Part shown: positions 1-7,294 of the stretch, piece by piece
How positions within the stretch are numbered: position 1 is the first letter of the stretch
Layout: every line of letters begins with the position of its first letter
Origin: Burkholderia savannae
GTDB taxonomy: Bacteria; Pseudomonadota; Gammaproteobacteria; Burkholderiales; Burkholderiaceae
DNA length: 64,000 nt
Reading direction: 5' to 3'
NCBI RefSeq assembly: GCF_001524445.2
Contig: NZ_CP013417.1
Location: forward strand, 1,240,001 to 1,304,000
Position numbers and translations under genes: made by a program
The notes under the pieces: model-generated
Seen by the model: only the letters and a program-made list of their open reading frames with translations
What the model was told of the DNA's origin: nothing
The model's database searches: none

Positions 1-155
1 TGTGCCCGGAACCGAAGCGGGTCGTCGTGTTCGGCAGCGAGCTTTCGTTCAGCTATGAGCCGCTGTGCGAGTTCGCCTTGAAGCTGCGCCCGTTGGTGCT
101 GTTGCTGGGCGCGCTGCTCGCCGGCGTCATCTTCGTGACGGGGTTGGCGGCATGA
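1..155 (+). CDS. C-terminal end of a filamentous-phage adsorption protein (TspB/pIII-like), truncated by window start
   Basis: Only the last 50 codons are present (reading frame from position 3, stop at 153-155). The visible tail has a short Cys/Tyr-containing segment (FGSELSFSYEPLCEF) followed by one strongly hydrophobic helix and a tiny cytoplasmic end. This is the layout of TspB-related and pIII-type minor coat proteins of inoviruses, which are anchored in the inner membrane by a C-terminal helix before virion assembly. The stop codon overlaps the next start (ATGA), as in the following phage genes, so it belongs to the same assembly operon. The family call rests on this tail plus the neighbours Zot and DUF2523, so it is an inference. 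Confidence 0.6.
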   Translation, partial: CPEPKRVVVFGSELSFSYEPLCEFALKLRPLVLLLGALLAGVIFVTGLAA

Positions 156-433
156 GCTGGGCAAGCCTACTGGTGTCGCTGGTCGGACCGATCGTCACGC
201 GCGTACTGGTCGCGCTCGGCATCGGCTTCGTGACGGTCACGGGAATCGATCTGGTGTTCGCTCAGGTTGTGCAATGGATGTCGGCGAGCGTCGGCGGCTT
301 GAGCTCCGATATCGCGAACGTGCTCGCGCTTGGTGGCGTGGGCGACGGCATCGCGTACGTGCTCGGCGGGCTTTCGGCGCGCGTGTCGTTCTACATGCTC
401 ACGTCTACAACGAAAATGGTGTTCGGCAAATGA
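152..433 (+). CDS. DUF2523-type small membrane protein, probable minor coat protein of a filamentous phage
   Basis: A 93-residue, almost entirely hydrophobic protein. The start at 152 overlaps the preceding stop and the stop overlaps the Zot start, both as ATGA, which indicates translational coupling. Hydrophobic stretches lie around residues 4-35 and 60-80. Small DUF2523 proteins sit directly upstream of Zot in many inovirus genomes and are thought to fill the role of the end-cap proteins pVI/pIX. No catalytic residues are visible or expected. An upstream in-frame start would add residues encoded inside the previous gene, so 152 is preferred. Confidence 0.7.
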   Translation: MSWASLLVSLVGPIVTRVLVALGIGFVTVTGIDLVFAQVVQWMSASVGGLSSDIANVLALGGVGDGIAYVLGGLSARVSFYMLTSTTKMVFGK

Positions 434-1356
434 TCACGTTGATCACAGGGGTTCCGGGGAGCGGCAAGACGCTGCACGCGGTCTGGTTGCTGACGAAGAT
501 TGCGAAGGGGCGTCGCGTGCTGGTCGACGGCATTCGCGATCTGGCAATCGAGCACGTCGAGATTGACGAGCCTTGGTTGCGCCAGTGGCACGAAAAGGCC
601 GAAGCGCACGACTTGATCGTGATCGATGAGGCGCAACGCATCTACCCGCCGACGACGGTCAGCCAAAAGCCGACGCCGGACGTGGAGCAACTGCACGTGC
701 ATCGCCACAAGGGCGTCGACTTCATCCTCATCACGCAGCATCCGCAGCGGATCAGCAAGACGGTGCGCGATCTGGTCGGGCGGCATATCCACGTGCGGAA
801 CCTGTTCGGGCTCAAGCGCGCGATGCTCTACGAGTGGGACCACTGCCACAACCCGAGCAGCCTGAAAGACGCGGTGAAACGGCAATGGGCGTATCCGCGC
901 GAGGTGTTCAGGCTCTACACGAGCGCCGAAGTCCACACGAAGAAGCAGGCGGTCGTTCCCAAGGCGTTGTTCGTCGTGCCGATCGCGTTGGGCGTGTTGC
1001 TCTACTGCTCGGTGAAGTTCTTCTACAGCGCGCGCGACGGCTTCGGGGTGACGCCGGGTATGTCGGAGTCGGCACACGAAACAGCCGGTGCGCCTGCACC
1101 GTCGTCGCAATCCGCGAAGGTCGAGCGCGCGCCGGCCGTGCCCCTGTCGTCTGACTGGCGCATTGCCGGGCGCTACGTGACGGAAGGCGCCGGTTACGTG
1201 GTGCTCGTCGCGGCGGACGGCCGATTGCGCCCGGTGTCGCTGGCGGGATTCAGCGGCGAAGGGATGCTGCTGACGGGTGAGGTTGACGGAAAGACCGTTG
1301 GTGCATGGTCCGGCGCACAAGCCGGAAAAACAGAACAAGGCGGGGGGATGCAATGA
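430..1356 (+). CDS. zot: Zot/pI-family filamentous phage assembly ATPase
   Basis: A 308-residue protein. The N-terminal P-loop ATPase domain has Walker A GVPGSGKT at residues 7-14 and Walker B LIVIDEA at about 62-68. A 20-residue transmembrane helix at about residues 179-199 is followed by a C-terminal periplasmic region. This is the architecture of phage pI/Zot proteins, which sit in the inner membrane and use ATP to extrude the virion through the secretin. The name comes from the Vibrio zonula occludens toxin, but the conserved role is morphogenesis. Start and stop both overlap neighbouring genes by 4 nt. The ATG at 430 is chosen because it begins exactly at the P-loop strand (MITLITG). Confidence 0.92.
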   Translation: MITLITGVPGSGKTLHAVWLLTKIAKGRRVLVDGIRDLAIEHVEIDEPWLRQWHEKAEAHDLIVIDEAQRIYPPTTVSQKPTPDVEQLHVHRHKGVDFILITQHPQRISKTVRDLVGRHIHVRNLFGLKRAMLYEWDHCHNPSSLKDAVKRQWAYPREVFRLYTSAEVHTKKQAVVPKALFVVPIALGVLLYCSVKFFYSARDGFGVTPGMSESAHETAGAPAPSSQSAKVERAPAVPLSSDWRIAGRYVTEGAGYVVLVAADGRLRPVSLAGFSGEGMLLTGEVDGKTVGAWSGAQAGKTEQGGGMQ

Positions 1357-2717
1357 CGCGATACGGAGTGCTGATTGGGGCGTTGATCGCGTATTCGGTG
1401 GCGGCGGTTGGCGCGGTGCCGCCGTTGCCGACGCTCCCGGTTGACGCGAGCTTGTCGGCCGCCGCGCCGGCGCCAGTCGCCGCACCGACGTTGACGCCGT
1501 TGAAGCACGTCGCCGGCACGTCGTTCGATCTGCGGTTCGTGACGGTGGCGCAGATTGTCGACCTGATCTATCAGGAGGCGATGCATACGCCTTACGTGCT
1601 CGGCCCGGATGTGCTGAGCGACGGACGGCTCGTGTCGTTCCGCCTGGACGATCGGAATCGCGACGTGCGCACGGTCATGGGCGACTTCCTCGAATCGCTC
1701 GGCTTTCAGGTCGTGACGAAGAACGGCGTCGACTACGTGATGAAGAAGCCCGGCGCCGCGCGCGAAAAAGCCGATCAAGACGTGTTCGTCTACAAGCCGC
1801 TCTATCGCCGCGTCGACTATCTGCGCTCGCTCATCGAGCCGATGATTGGCGCGCGCGCGATGCCTTTGATGTCGCCCGTCAGCATGCCGCCGCAACCTGT
1901 CGGCGCGGTACAGGTGCCCGGCGAATCCGCAACGCCGGCCGGCGACGTGCCCGCGATGCCCGTTGAAACGAGCGTGCAGGCGCGCGGCGACGATCTCGTG
2001 ATCGTGGGCTCGCATGATGAAGTCGCGCTGTTGCGCAAGGTCGTGCCGGAACTCGACACGGTGCCGAGCGAGGTGGTCGTTCGCGGTTGGGTGTACGAAG
2101 TGGCGAACACCGATTCGACCAACACGGCGTGGAGCATCGCGGTTCGCATGCTGAGCGGTCAGCTTCGCGTTTCGAGCGGCGACACGTCGTCGGATACGAG
2201 CGCGGTTCGCTTCACGGGGCCGGGCGTCGACGCGGCGATATCGGCACTGAATGCCGATTCGCGATTCAAGGTCGTCAGCGCGCCGCACGTGCGGATCGTA
2301 TCGGGCGAACGCGTGCGCCTGAACGTCGGGCAGCAGGTGCCGACGCAATCGAGCGTGAGCTACCAAGGCTCGACCGGCACGCCGGTTCAGTCGATCACCT
2401 ATCAGGATGCGGGTTTGATTTTCGACGTCGAGCCGACCGTGATGCGCGAGGTGATCGAGCTCAAGGTGCGTGAGGAGATTTCCGATTTCGTCGCGACGAA
2501 AACCGGCGTCGATACGTCGCCGACGAAGAACACGCGGCAGCTACAGACGGTGACGCGATTGAAGGACGGTGAGGTCGTCGTGTTGGGCGGCTTGATTCAG
2601 GATCGCAACGCGACGGCGCGCAGCGGTTATGCGTGGCTGCCGAGCTTTCTCGATGGTCGATCCAGCTCGAAGCAGCGCACGGAGGTTTTGTTGGTTTTGC
2701 AGGTTCAGCGGATCTGA
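1353..2717 (+). CDS. Phage-encoded secretin (pIV/GspD-like outer-membrane channel)
   Basis: A 454-residue protein starting at ATG 1353, overlapping the zot stop. A signal peptide covers about residues 1-21 (MTRYGVLIGALIAYSVAAVGA). N-domains follow, and the C-terminal secretin domain has the conserved pattern of a GQQVP segment, an ITYQDAG..DVEP segment and the VVLGGLI motif near the end. Secretins form the outer-membrane pore used by the extruding virion. Having its own secretin means the phage need not borrow the host type II secretin as CTXphi does. A gap of about 100 nt containing repeated motifs separates it from the next gene, so it is probably the last gene of the assembly operon. Confidence 0.88.
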   Translation: MTRYGVLIGALIAYSVAAVGAVPPLPTLPVDASLSAAAPAPVAAPTLTPLKHVAGTSFDLRFVTVAQIVDLIYQEAMHTPYVLGPDVLSDGRLVSFRLDDRNRDVRTVMGDFLESLGFQVVTKNGVDYVMKKPGAAREKADQDVFVYKPLYRRVDYLRSLIEPMIGARAMPLMSPVSMPPQPVGAVQVPGESATPAGDVPAMPVETSVQARGDDLVIVGSHDEVALLRKVVPELDTVPSEVVVRGWVYEVANTDSTNTAWSIAVRMLSGQLRVSSGDTSSDTSAVRFTGPGVDAAISALNADSRFKVVSAPHVRIVSGERVRLNVGQQVPTQSSVSYQGSTGTPVQSITYQDAGLIFDVEPTVMREVIELKVREEISDFVATKTGVDTSPTKNTRQLQTVTRLKDGEVVVLGGLIQDRNATARSGYAWLPSFLDGRSSSKQRTEVLLVLQVQRI

Positions 2718-2735
2718 GCGGGTTAGCGAATTATA

Positions 2736-2781
2736 TTTATCGTTACGAGTGACGAATATTAATTTATCGTTACAAGTAACG
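2736..2781 (+). promoter_or_regulatory. Twin operator-like dyads upstream of the phage regulator gene
   Basis: The 11-mer TTTATCGTTAC occurs twice, at 2736-2746 and 2763-2773, exactly 27 bp apart. Each copy forms half of a dyad: CGTTAC-GA-GTGACG (2741-2754, one mismatch) and CGTTAC-AA-GTAACG (2768-2781, perfect). They lie 36-80 bp before the ATG of the DNA-binding protein at 2817, where an autoregulatory operator would sit. A related 11-mer in inverse orientation recurs three times inside that gene (2865, 2979, 3376). The sequence pattern is direct; the binding protein is inferred. Confidence 0.55.
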
Positions 2782-2816
2782 TAAAATAAGGTCAATGCCG
2801 ATATGGAGCGTTCGCC

Positions 2817-3398
2817 ATGATTCATCCCGAAGACACGAAAACAATTCCGTTACCACTTGAGGTCGTAACGAAAAAGCGTGGTCGCGGTCGTCCTCGCAAG
2901 GAAGACGGAGCGTTGACGAATGCGCAACGTCAGGCGGCATACCGCGAGCGGCGCAAGGCGTCAGGCAATCCCGTTACGGTAACGAAAAATATTCCACCTG
3001 CTGTCGACGCTTATGACGAGCTAGTAATGGAGAACGAGCGGCTTCGCGAAGAATTGGCGCAACTCCGTCGCGATTTAGAGGCGTCGAAGCGCAAGGCTAT
3101 CGATCCGCAACGTTCGCGTGCGTCAGTCGTGCATGAGGTTGATTGGGTTCGGCGAGTGGTGCGATTGCCGATTCATGCGAGCAAGGATTACGAGCGTCGC
3201 CGATTCAGTTTTACCGTCGACCAACGGGCACATTTCGCGCTTGATCGGCTGGCGGTTGATGCGGGGCTATCAAAGGCAGAAGTGGTCGAGCGCTTGGCGT
3301 ATTGGGCTGACGAGTTGATGCGCGGGGCGTTTGAGTACGACATGGACGGATTTAATCGTTATCTCGATCGCGGGCGTAACGAAAAATCGGGCGTCTAG
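2817..3398 (+). CDS. Putative phage DNA-binding regulator with AT-hook-like N terminus and coiled coil
   Basis: A 193-residue protein with no family that I recognise with certainty. Visible parts: a basic AT-hook-like segment at residues 20-28 (KRGRGRPRK), a basic helical stretch NAQRQAAYRERRK at about 36-48, a leucine/glutamate heptad region at about 65-95 that should form a coiled coil, and a C-terminal segment at about 120-165 (RFSFTVDQRAHFALDRL then a helix) that could be a helical DNA-binding or dimerisation fold. Its position between secretin and Rep, plus repeated dyads in its promoter, suggests a repressor, copy-control or KfrA-like architectural protein. The function is inferred only. 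Confidence 0.55.
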   Translation: MIHPEDTKTIPLPLEVVTKKRGRGRPRKEDGALTNAQRQAAYRERRKASGNPVTVTKNIPPAVDAYDELVMENERLREELAQLRRDLEASKRKAIDPQRSRASVVHEVDWVRRVVRLPIHASKDYERRRFSFTVDQRAHFALDRLAVDAGLSKAEVVERLAYWADELMRGAFEYDMDGFNRYLDRGRNEKSGV

Positions 3399-3834
3399 CG
3401 TCGGGAGTGTCCGGCCGAGGCCGAAGCGGCGTAGGGCGACGGCGGCAATGCGAAGTCCTGGCCTTTGTCGCGCGGCTCAGCGCGGCCCGCCGGACCGAGT
3501 AGCGGGTAATCGCGGGGGCGGGGAGCGGAGGCGCTGCGGCGATGGCCCCTCCATTCTGCAAGGCACTGCCGCGCGGGGCGCTTCCGGCGCGATAGGGGCG
3601 GGCGTAGGCGGTTCGGTGGCGAGGGGTTGGGGGTTGAAGTGCGCGGGGCTCGCCCAGCGCAGCAGAGCGCGCCGGGCGGGCCGCGCGCAGCGCGGCCCCT
3701 AAACTTGTACCTCTAACACTTAACGGAAATAGCTCACGTTGACGCCTGGAACAGGCGTGAGAAAAAGAAAAGCCCGACGATCGTTCGCAGCGATCCCGGG
3801 CCGTGATCAACATCGGATATACGAGGTATCCAAC
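3399..3834 (+). other. Non-coding phage intergenic region, probable replication origin / packaging hairpins
   Basis: A 436-bp region between the regulator and Rep with no convincing gene. It holds a perfect 9-bp-arm hairpin GGGCCGCGC-gca-GCGCGGCCC (3678-3698), a perfect 7-bp-arm hairpin ACGCCTG-gaa-CAGGCGT (3742-3758), and a larger imperfect stem with GCCCG/CGGGC ends at about 3773-3801 beside an A-rich run. The 10-mer AGCGCGGCCC occurs twice (3479, 3689). Inoviruses keep their plus- and minus-strand origins and packaging signal as hairpins in one intergenic region next to the Rep gene. Assigning individual hairpins to nick site, minus origin or packaging is not possible by eye. The A-rich run would also let the last stem work as a minus-strand terminator. 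Confidence 0.5.
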
Positions 3835-4800
3835 GTGGATGCAGCCATTGTAGGTCAGGAAACACGTTCGTTCCAAAGTCTGGTGAACGATGTCGGTTCG
3901 ATGCAGGCGCTGAATCGCTCGCGTTGCGACAGTGCGTCGGCGTTCCAGTGCTCGGACTATTCGCCGTTCAGCGACGAATACATCGTGCGCACGCAGCGAT
4001 TCGAGGATGGACAGCAGGAGGTCGTAGCGTTCAGCGTGGCCGTGCAACGCCATTTTCATGAGCTGCGTTTGCGTCCGCGCGGTCTTCGGGGAAAGCGTGT
4101 GGCTCTGGAGGGGGAGACGGAAGACGATGTTGCAACGAAGTCCAACAAGTCGCTTCGCACGTCGATCGAGCGATCGAAGCGGATGATTCGGAAGCGCTGC
4201 AAGGCGATCCGGGCCGATCGCATGCTGACGCTCTCGACGCGTGCGAATGAGGCGCGCATTGAAGTATGGGCGAAGTGGTGGGACGAGTTCCGGCGACGGC
4301 TGAACAAGTTGCAAGACTTCCATTACGTGGCGGTGCTCGAACGACAGCAGCGCGGCGCATGGCATATCCACGTGGCCGTGAGCGGTCGGCAGAACTGGAA
4401 ACTGTTGCGCTCGATCTGGCTGTCGGTGATCAGCAAGGCGGGAACCGATGGTGCGGTGAACGACAGCACGCGTGGATTCGGCAAAAACGGCTTTTTTAGG
4501 CGGATCGGCGGCAAGGGGCGGGCGATGCGGCATCGGATTGCGACGTACATCGCAAAGTATGTCGGCAAGGATGCGGACGCGTCGACGTTCAATAAGAAGC
4601 GATATTGGACGAGCAAGGGCATTGTCGTGCCGGAGACGACGACCTATGCGCACTTGGGCTCGGAGGCGGGCGCGATGGATGCGGTTGTGGCTGCGCATCG
4701 GTGCGTGCTTGAGAACGGCGCGACGTGCGACGGGGCGCAGTTCTATTGGAATCAGGGGGTGGGGGTGTTCTGGATGGCGACAGGAAACGTTGACAGCTAA
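3835..4800 (+). CDS. Rolling-circle replication initiator (HUH endonuclease, phage Rep/pII-like)
   Basis: A 321-residue protein when started at GTG 3835, which has GAGGT at 3823-3827 seven bases upstream. An in-frame TTG at 3739 would run through the origin hairpins and is disfavoured. The HUH fold signatures are in order: strand motif I (RMLTLST), motif II GAWHIHVAV with the metal-binding histidines at about residues 177 and 179, and motif III ATYIAKYVGKD with tyrosines at about 238 and 242. Such proteins nick the plus strand at the origin and stay linked through tyrosine to drive single-strand synthesis. The neighbouring non-coding region is the expected target. Confidence 0.85.
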   Translation: MDAAIVGQETRSFQSLVNDVGSMQALNRSRCDSASAFQCSDYSPFSDEYIVRTQRFEDGQQEVVAFSVAVQRHFHELRLRPRGLRGKRVALEGETEDDVATKSNKSLRTSIERSKRMIRKRCKAIRADRMLTLSTRANEARIEVWAKWWDEFRRRLNKLQDFHYVAVLERQQRGAWHIHVAVSGRQNWKLLRSIWLSVISKAGTDGAVNDSTRGFGKNGFFRRIGGKGRAMRHRIATYIAKYVGKDADASTFNKKRYWTSKGIVVPETTTYAHLGSEAGAMDAVVAAHRCVLENGATCDGAQFYWNQGVGVFWMATGNVDS

Positions 4801-4901
4801 TTGATTCGTTGGGCTGGCTTGACGCGGAATAGATTGTTGGTGTCTTGGCAAACTTCCACGATTAAGGTGATTATTCACGTTTCCGAGTTTATTGATAATC
4901 G

Positions 4902-5786
4902 ATGGCGCGTGAGACGTTAAGAAAAATGACTTTCGAGGAAGTTGTCGGAATTTACCTGTCTGCCAAGACGCACCGTAGTCGGCAGAGGGATTTATATTCG
5001 TTGAAGCGATTGCAGCCTTACTTTGGTGGCCGCGATCTTGTCGCGTTGAAACGGGCCGATGTGCGGGGCTATATCAGTGCTCGACGGGATGAAGGGGTGC
5101 TTGAAACGACCATTCAACGCGAACTGCGCTTTTTTTCTGCCGCAATCAATTTCGTACGAATCGAGTACGATCGATCGGATCTGCCTAATCCGGTCGTTAG
5201 ACTTGCGATAACGTCCGGGGCGTCGCGGGTACGTTGGATTAGTCGCAGTGAGGCGGAATCGTTGGTTGAGAGTGCGGGGCGCTTTGCGCGTCGGCCGCAC
5301 TTGTCGAATTTCATTCGGCTGGCGTTACATACGGGGTGCCGTAAAAACGAGTTGTTGATGTTGGAATGGGCGCGTGTCGATTTTGATCGGCGGGTGTTGC
5401 AGTTGGACCCGGAAAACACCAAGAACGGTAAGCGGCGTGTTGTGCCGTTGAACGATGAGGCGGTGACGGCGTTACGCGATCAGCGCGATTGGGTAAAGCG
5501 CCATGCATCGAGATCGCGATGGGTGTTCGCGGTGGCTTCGGGCGATCGGTTGACGACGATCCAGAAAGGATTTCGGGCCGCATGTGGGCGCGTGGGAATC
5601 GAGGATTTTCGCGTCCACGATCTGCGCCACACGTTCGCATCATGGCTGGTCATGGCGGGAGTCTCCTTGTATGTCGTCAAAGACCTACTTGGGCACTCGT
5701 CGATCACGGTCACGGAGCGCTACGCGCACTTAGCGCCGCACGTCGGGGTTGCTGCGGTTCAGTTGTTGCTGCCTGCCCGTGAGTAA
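4902..5786 (+). CDS. Tyrosine recombinase / phage integrase
   Basis: A 294-residue protein. The N-terminal SAM-like core-binding domain covers about residues 8-95 and the catalytic domain about 110-290. The catalytic residues are visible: Arg in HTGCRKNE, the HDLRHTF box (His-x-x-Arg), and LGHSSITVTERYAHL with the His and nucleophile Tyr. It should integrate and excise the phage DNA. The nearby tRNA-Val gene is the natural target for such an enzyme. Many inoviruses instead borrow host XerCD or a serine recombinase, so this phage carries its own integration route. The upstream 101-bp gap is AT-rich and may hold arm sites. Confidence 0.92.
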   Translation: MARETLRKMTFEEVVGIYLSAKTHRSRQRDLYSLKRLQPYFGGRDLVALKRADVRGYISARRDEGVLETTIQRELRFFSAAINFVRIEYDRSDLPNPVVRLAITSGASRVRWISRSEAESLVESAGRFARRPHLSNFIRLALHTGCRKNELLMLEWARVDFDRRVLQLDPENTKNGKRRVVPLNDEAVTALRDQRDWVKRHASRSRWVFAVASGDRLTTIQKGFRAACGRVGIEDFRVHDLRHTFASWLVMAGVSLYVVKDLLGHSSITVTERYAHLAPHVGVAAVQLLLPARE

Positions 5787-5883
5787 GGGGAGCCCAATGA
5801 TGCATAGTGTTCTGGTTCTGGCGTTGTGTCGGTCTGGCAGAATTGAGCCTGTCGGTTGCCGCCTATATCCGGTTTTCATGTAA

Positions 5884-6429
5884 TTGTTTTTGTCTTGTCT
5901 AATAACAACTGTGACGTCAACTCGGACAATTTTTCACGCTAACGTGCAGGTGGCGCTAGATCAGGCGGAGCCCATGATTGCAACGCTCTGGGGGACAGAG
6001 CCTGCGCCGACATTATCGATTGTGCGGTGGGATGCGGTGAGGGGGATCATCGCTGGTTGGCCGCAAGACGCAGTGCTTGATTGGGGGGAGGCGATCAAAA
6101 AATGCCGGAACATGCCGCGTAGTTGCTTCATTGGCGTACAGACGGATACGGGCGTACCAATCCTCGCGCTGATACGGGTTAGCGATGCGCATCTGCATAC
6201 GAATCTGCTGTTTCTGGAGAAGGACGAGAACGAAGTCCCATCGGGTCTCGCTATGACGATGGTGGACGCAGTCCTCGAGGTGGTGGCGGCAGTTTTCGGG
6301 TCGAATCGAATTGTGCTGGATAACCCCCTGTCGGGTTTGCAAGCTTATTACGAACAATTCGGGTACGAACGGATGAAGAAGCGTGGGCGAGAGACGCATG
6401 CCATGTTCAAAACCGCTTCAGTCCAGTAA
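5884..6429 (+). CDS. GNAT-like acetyltransferase-fold protein, prophage accessory gene
   Basis: Up to 181 residues from TTG 5884; a shorter form from ATG 5974 (151 residues, preceded by AGGCGGAG) is also possible, so the start is uncertain. The C-terminal half resembles the end of a GNAT fold: a helix AMTMVDAVLEVVAAVF, a strand IVLDN, then the typical LSGLQAYYEQFGYER segment. A clear acetyl-CoA P-loop (Q/RxxGxG/A) is not visible, so catalysis is unproven. It lies 23 bp before a small basic protein and may form a two-gene unit with it. Codon use is AT-richer than host genes. I do not recognise a precise function. Confidence 0.5.
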   Translation: MFLSCLITTVTSTRTIFHANVQVALDQAEPMIATLWGTEPAPTLSIVRWDAVRGIIAGWPQDAVLDWGEAIKKCRNMPRSCFIGVQTDTGVPILALIRVSDAHLHTNLLFLEKDENEVPSGLAMTMVDAVLEVVAAVFGSNRIVLDNPLSGLQAYYEQFGYERMKKRGRETHAMFKTASVQ

Positions 6430-6452
6430 GATAGGCTACGGAGGTAAGCAAA

Positions 6453-6773
6453 ATGTCCGCTTTGAAAACGTTCAAGTCGCCCAGGGGGCGCACTTCGGGC
6501 AAGCAAAGAGTCGGCGGTAAAGCTGTGGCTAAGGCGTCGAAGATATCTCGCAAGAAGGGAGCGATGTTCATCACGCGCAGTGAGGTGCGGGCTTCCGCCG
6601 AGCAGTTGAACGACGAACAGCAGGCCCAATTGCGAGAGGCACGGGCACGCGCTAAGGCGGTCGTGTCCAAGCCGAGTTTGAGCCTTGATGCACTTCGTGC
6701 TCGTGTGCGGCGAGCGGCACAGTGGGAAAAGGATCACGGTGTGTTATCGGTGTTCGCTGGCACTCGACGGTAG
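6453..6773 (+). CDS. Small basic protein of unknown function, probably co-transcribed with the GNAT-like gene
   Basis: A 106-residue protein, very rich in Lys/Arg/Ala. The first 40 residues are strongly basic and probably disordered or nucleic-acid-binding. The middle is a charged helix with EEQ/AR repeats (about 52-72), and the protein ends in QWEKDHGVLSVFAGTRR. Translation is well supported by a strong GGAGGTAA Shine-Dalgarno at 6440-6447. The first gene of the pair has a poor start, so the second product should be made in excess, the pattern seen in toxin-antitoxin pairs. No antitoxin family is recognised. A terminator follows at 6795. Confidence 0.5.
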   Translation: MSALKTFKSPRGRTSGKQRVGGKAVAKASKISRKKGAMFITRSEVRASAEQLNDEQQAQLREARARAKAVVSKPSLSLDALRARVRRAAQWEKDHGVLSVFAGTRR

Positions 6774-6794
6774 GTTGGTTGCCGCATCACAATA

Positions 6795-6815
6795 AGCCCC
6801 GCTCAGGCGGGGTTT
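6795..6815 (+). terminator. Rho-independent terminator after the prophage accessory genes
   Basis: A six-bp GC stem CCCCGC/GCGGGG with loop TCAG is preceded by AA and followed by TTT. It lies 22 bp after the stop of the small basic protein gene and should end that transcript. Confidence 0.65.
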
Positions 6816-6943
6816 GTTATTTGTGCTGGGTGCGCAAGCAAGCCGGTGAGGTTGTTTGGGCGCTGGCGGCAAGACTGCCCTGTTGAGATCGGATGCGATG
6901 GTCGGCGTCGTTCCTCGGGAAGACCGGGAGAGCCCCAAAAAAA

Positions 6944-6968
6944 AGCCCCGCAAGTGCGGGGCTCTTTT
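6944..6968 (-). terminator. Strong bidirectional terminator downstream of tRNA-Val
   Basis: Perfect nine-bp arms AGCCCCGCA (6944-6952) and TGCGGGGCT (6955-6963) with a tiny loop. On the minus strand the stem is followed by eight T residues (plus-strand A run 6937-6944), so it should terminate the tRNA-Val transcript. On the plus strand it is followed by CTTTT. Confidence 0.75.
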
Positions 6969-6973
6969 GCTTA

Positions 6974-7062
6974 TTAGCTGAGCGCTGGTTCGGGGTGTCC
7001 GTTGAGGATCTGCCTGAACCAGTCTTTGAAGCGCCGCCAGAGGTTACGCTTGGTGTCTTTGG
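6974..7062 (-). pseudogene. Possible 3' gene remnant joined to the tRNA-Val end
   Basis: Reading leftwards from the tRNA CCA end there is an open frame of about 28 codons with no start codon. It encodes a Trp/Arg-rich tail (RNLWRRFKDWFRQIL, then NGHPEPALS) and a stop at 6974-6976. The composition looks protein-like, and the position fits the broken end of a gene left by an earlier integration event at this tRNA. It could also be chance. Confidence 0.2.
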
Positions 7063-7134
7063 TGGGCGGTACTGGGATCGAACCAGTGACCCCTGCCGTG
7101 TGAAGGCAGTGCTCTACCGCTGAGCTAACCGCCC
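7060..7134 (-). tRNA. tRNA-Val (anticodon CAC)
   Basis: A 75-nt cloverleaf on the minus strand. The acceptor is GGGCGGT/ACCGCCC, the D-arm TTAGCTCAGCGGTAGAGCA, the anticodon stem-loop CTGCC-TTCACAC-GGCAG with anticodon CAC, and the T-arm holds GGTTCGATCCC. The CCA is genome-encoded at 7060-7062. It decodes GUG. Its 3' end faces the prophage, the usual arrangement when a tyrosine-integrase element has inserted into a tRNA 3' end and restored the gene. Confidence 0.95.
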
Positions 7135-7146
7135 AAAGAGCCTTGA

Positions 7147-7175
7147 ATTATGTCAGAGCTTTTTCGTTTCGTAAA
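7147..7175 (-). promoter_or_regulatory. Sigma-70 promoter of tRNA-Val
   Basis: On the minus strand TTTACG (7175-7170), a 17-bp spacer and CATAAT (7152-7147) lie 12 bp upstream of the tRNA 5' end. The boxes and spacing fit a strong stable-RNA promoter. Confidence 0.6.
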
Positions 7176-7294
7176 GCACTTTTTCCAACATAACCCATCT
7201 GACGGGTGCGGACCGCGCATCGCGCGGCCCGGGACCGGATTCTACCGGCAATCGGGCACTTTTATCCAGTACTTTTTCAGCGCCGCGTGCGCCG

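Noticed and set aside
430..1356. Zot as a human-directed enterotoxin
   Set aside because: The ATPase plus single-helix architecture and operon position fit phage assembly; nothing in the sequence supports a toxin role.
3399..3702. A short plus-strand gene inside the phage non-coding region
   Set aside because: The product is low-complexity Arg/Gly/Ala, there is no ribosome site, and the region is full of hairpins expected of an origin.
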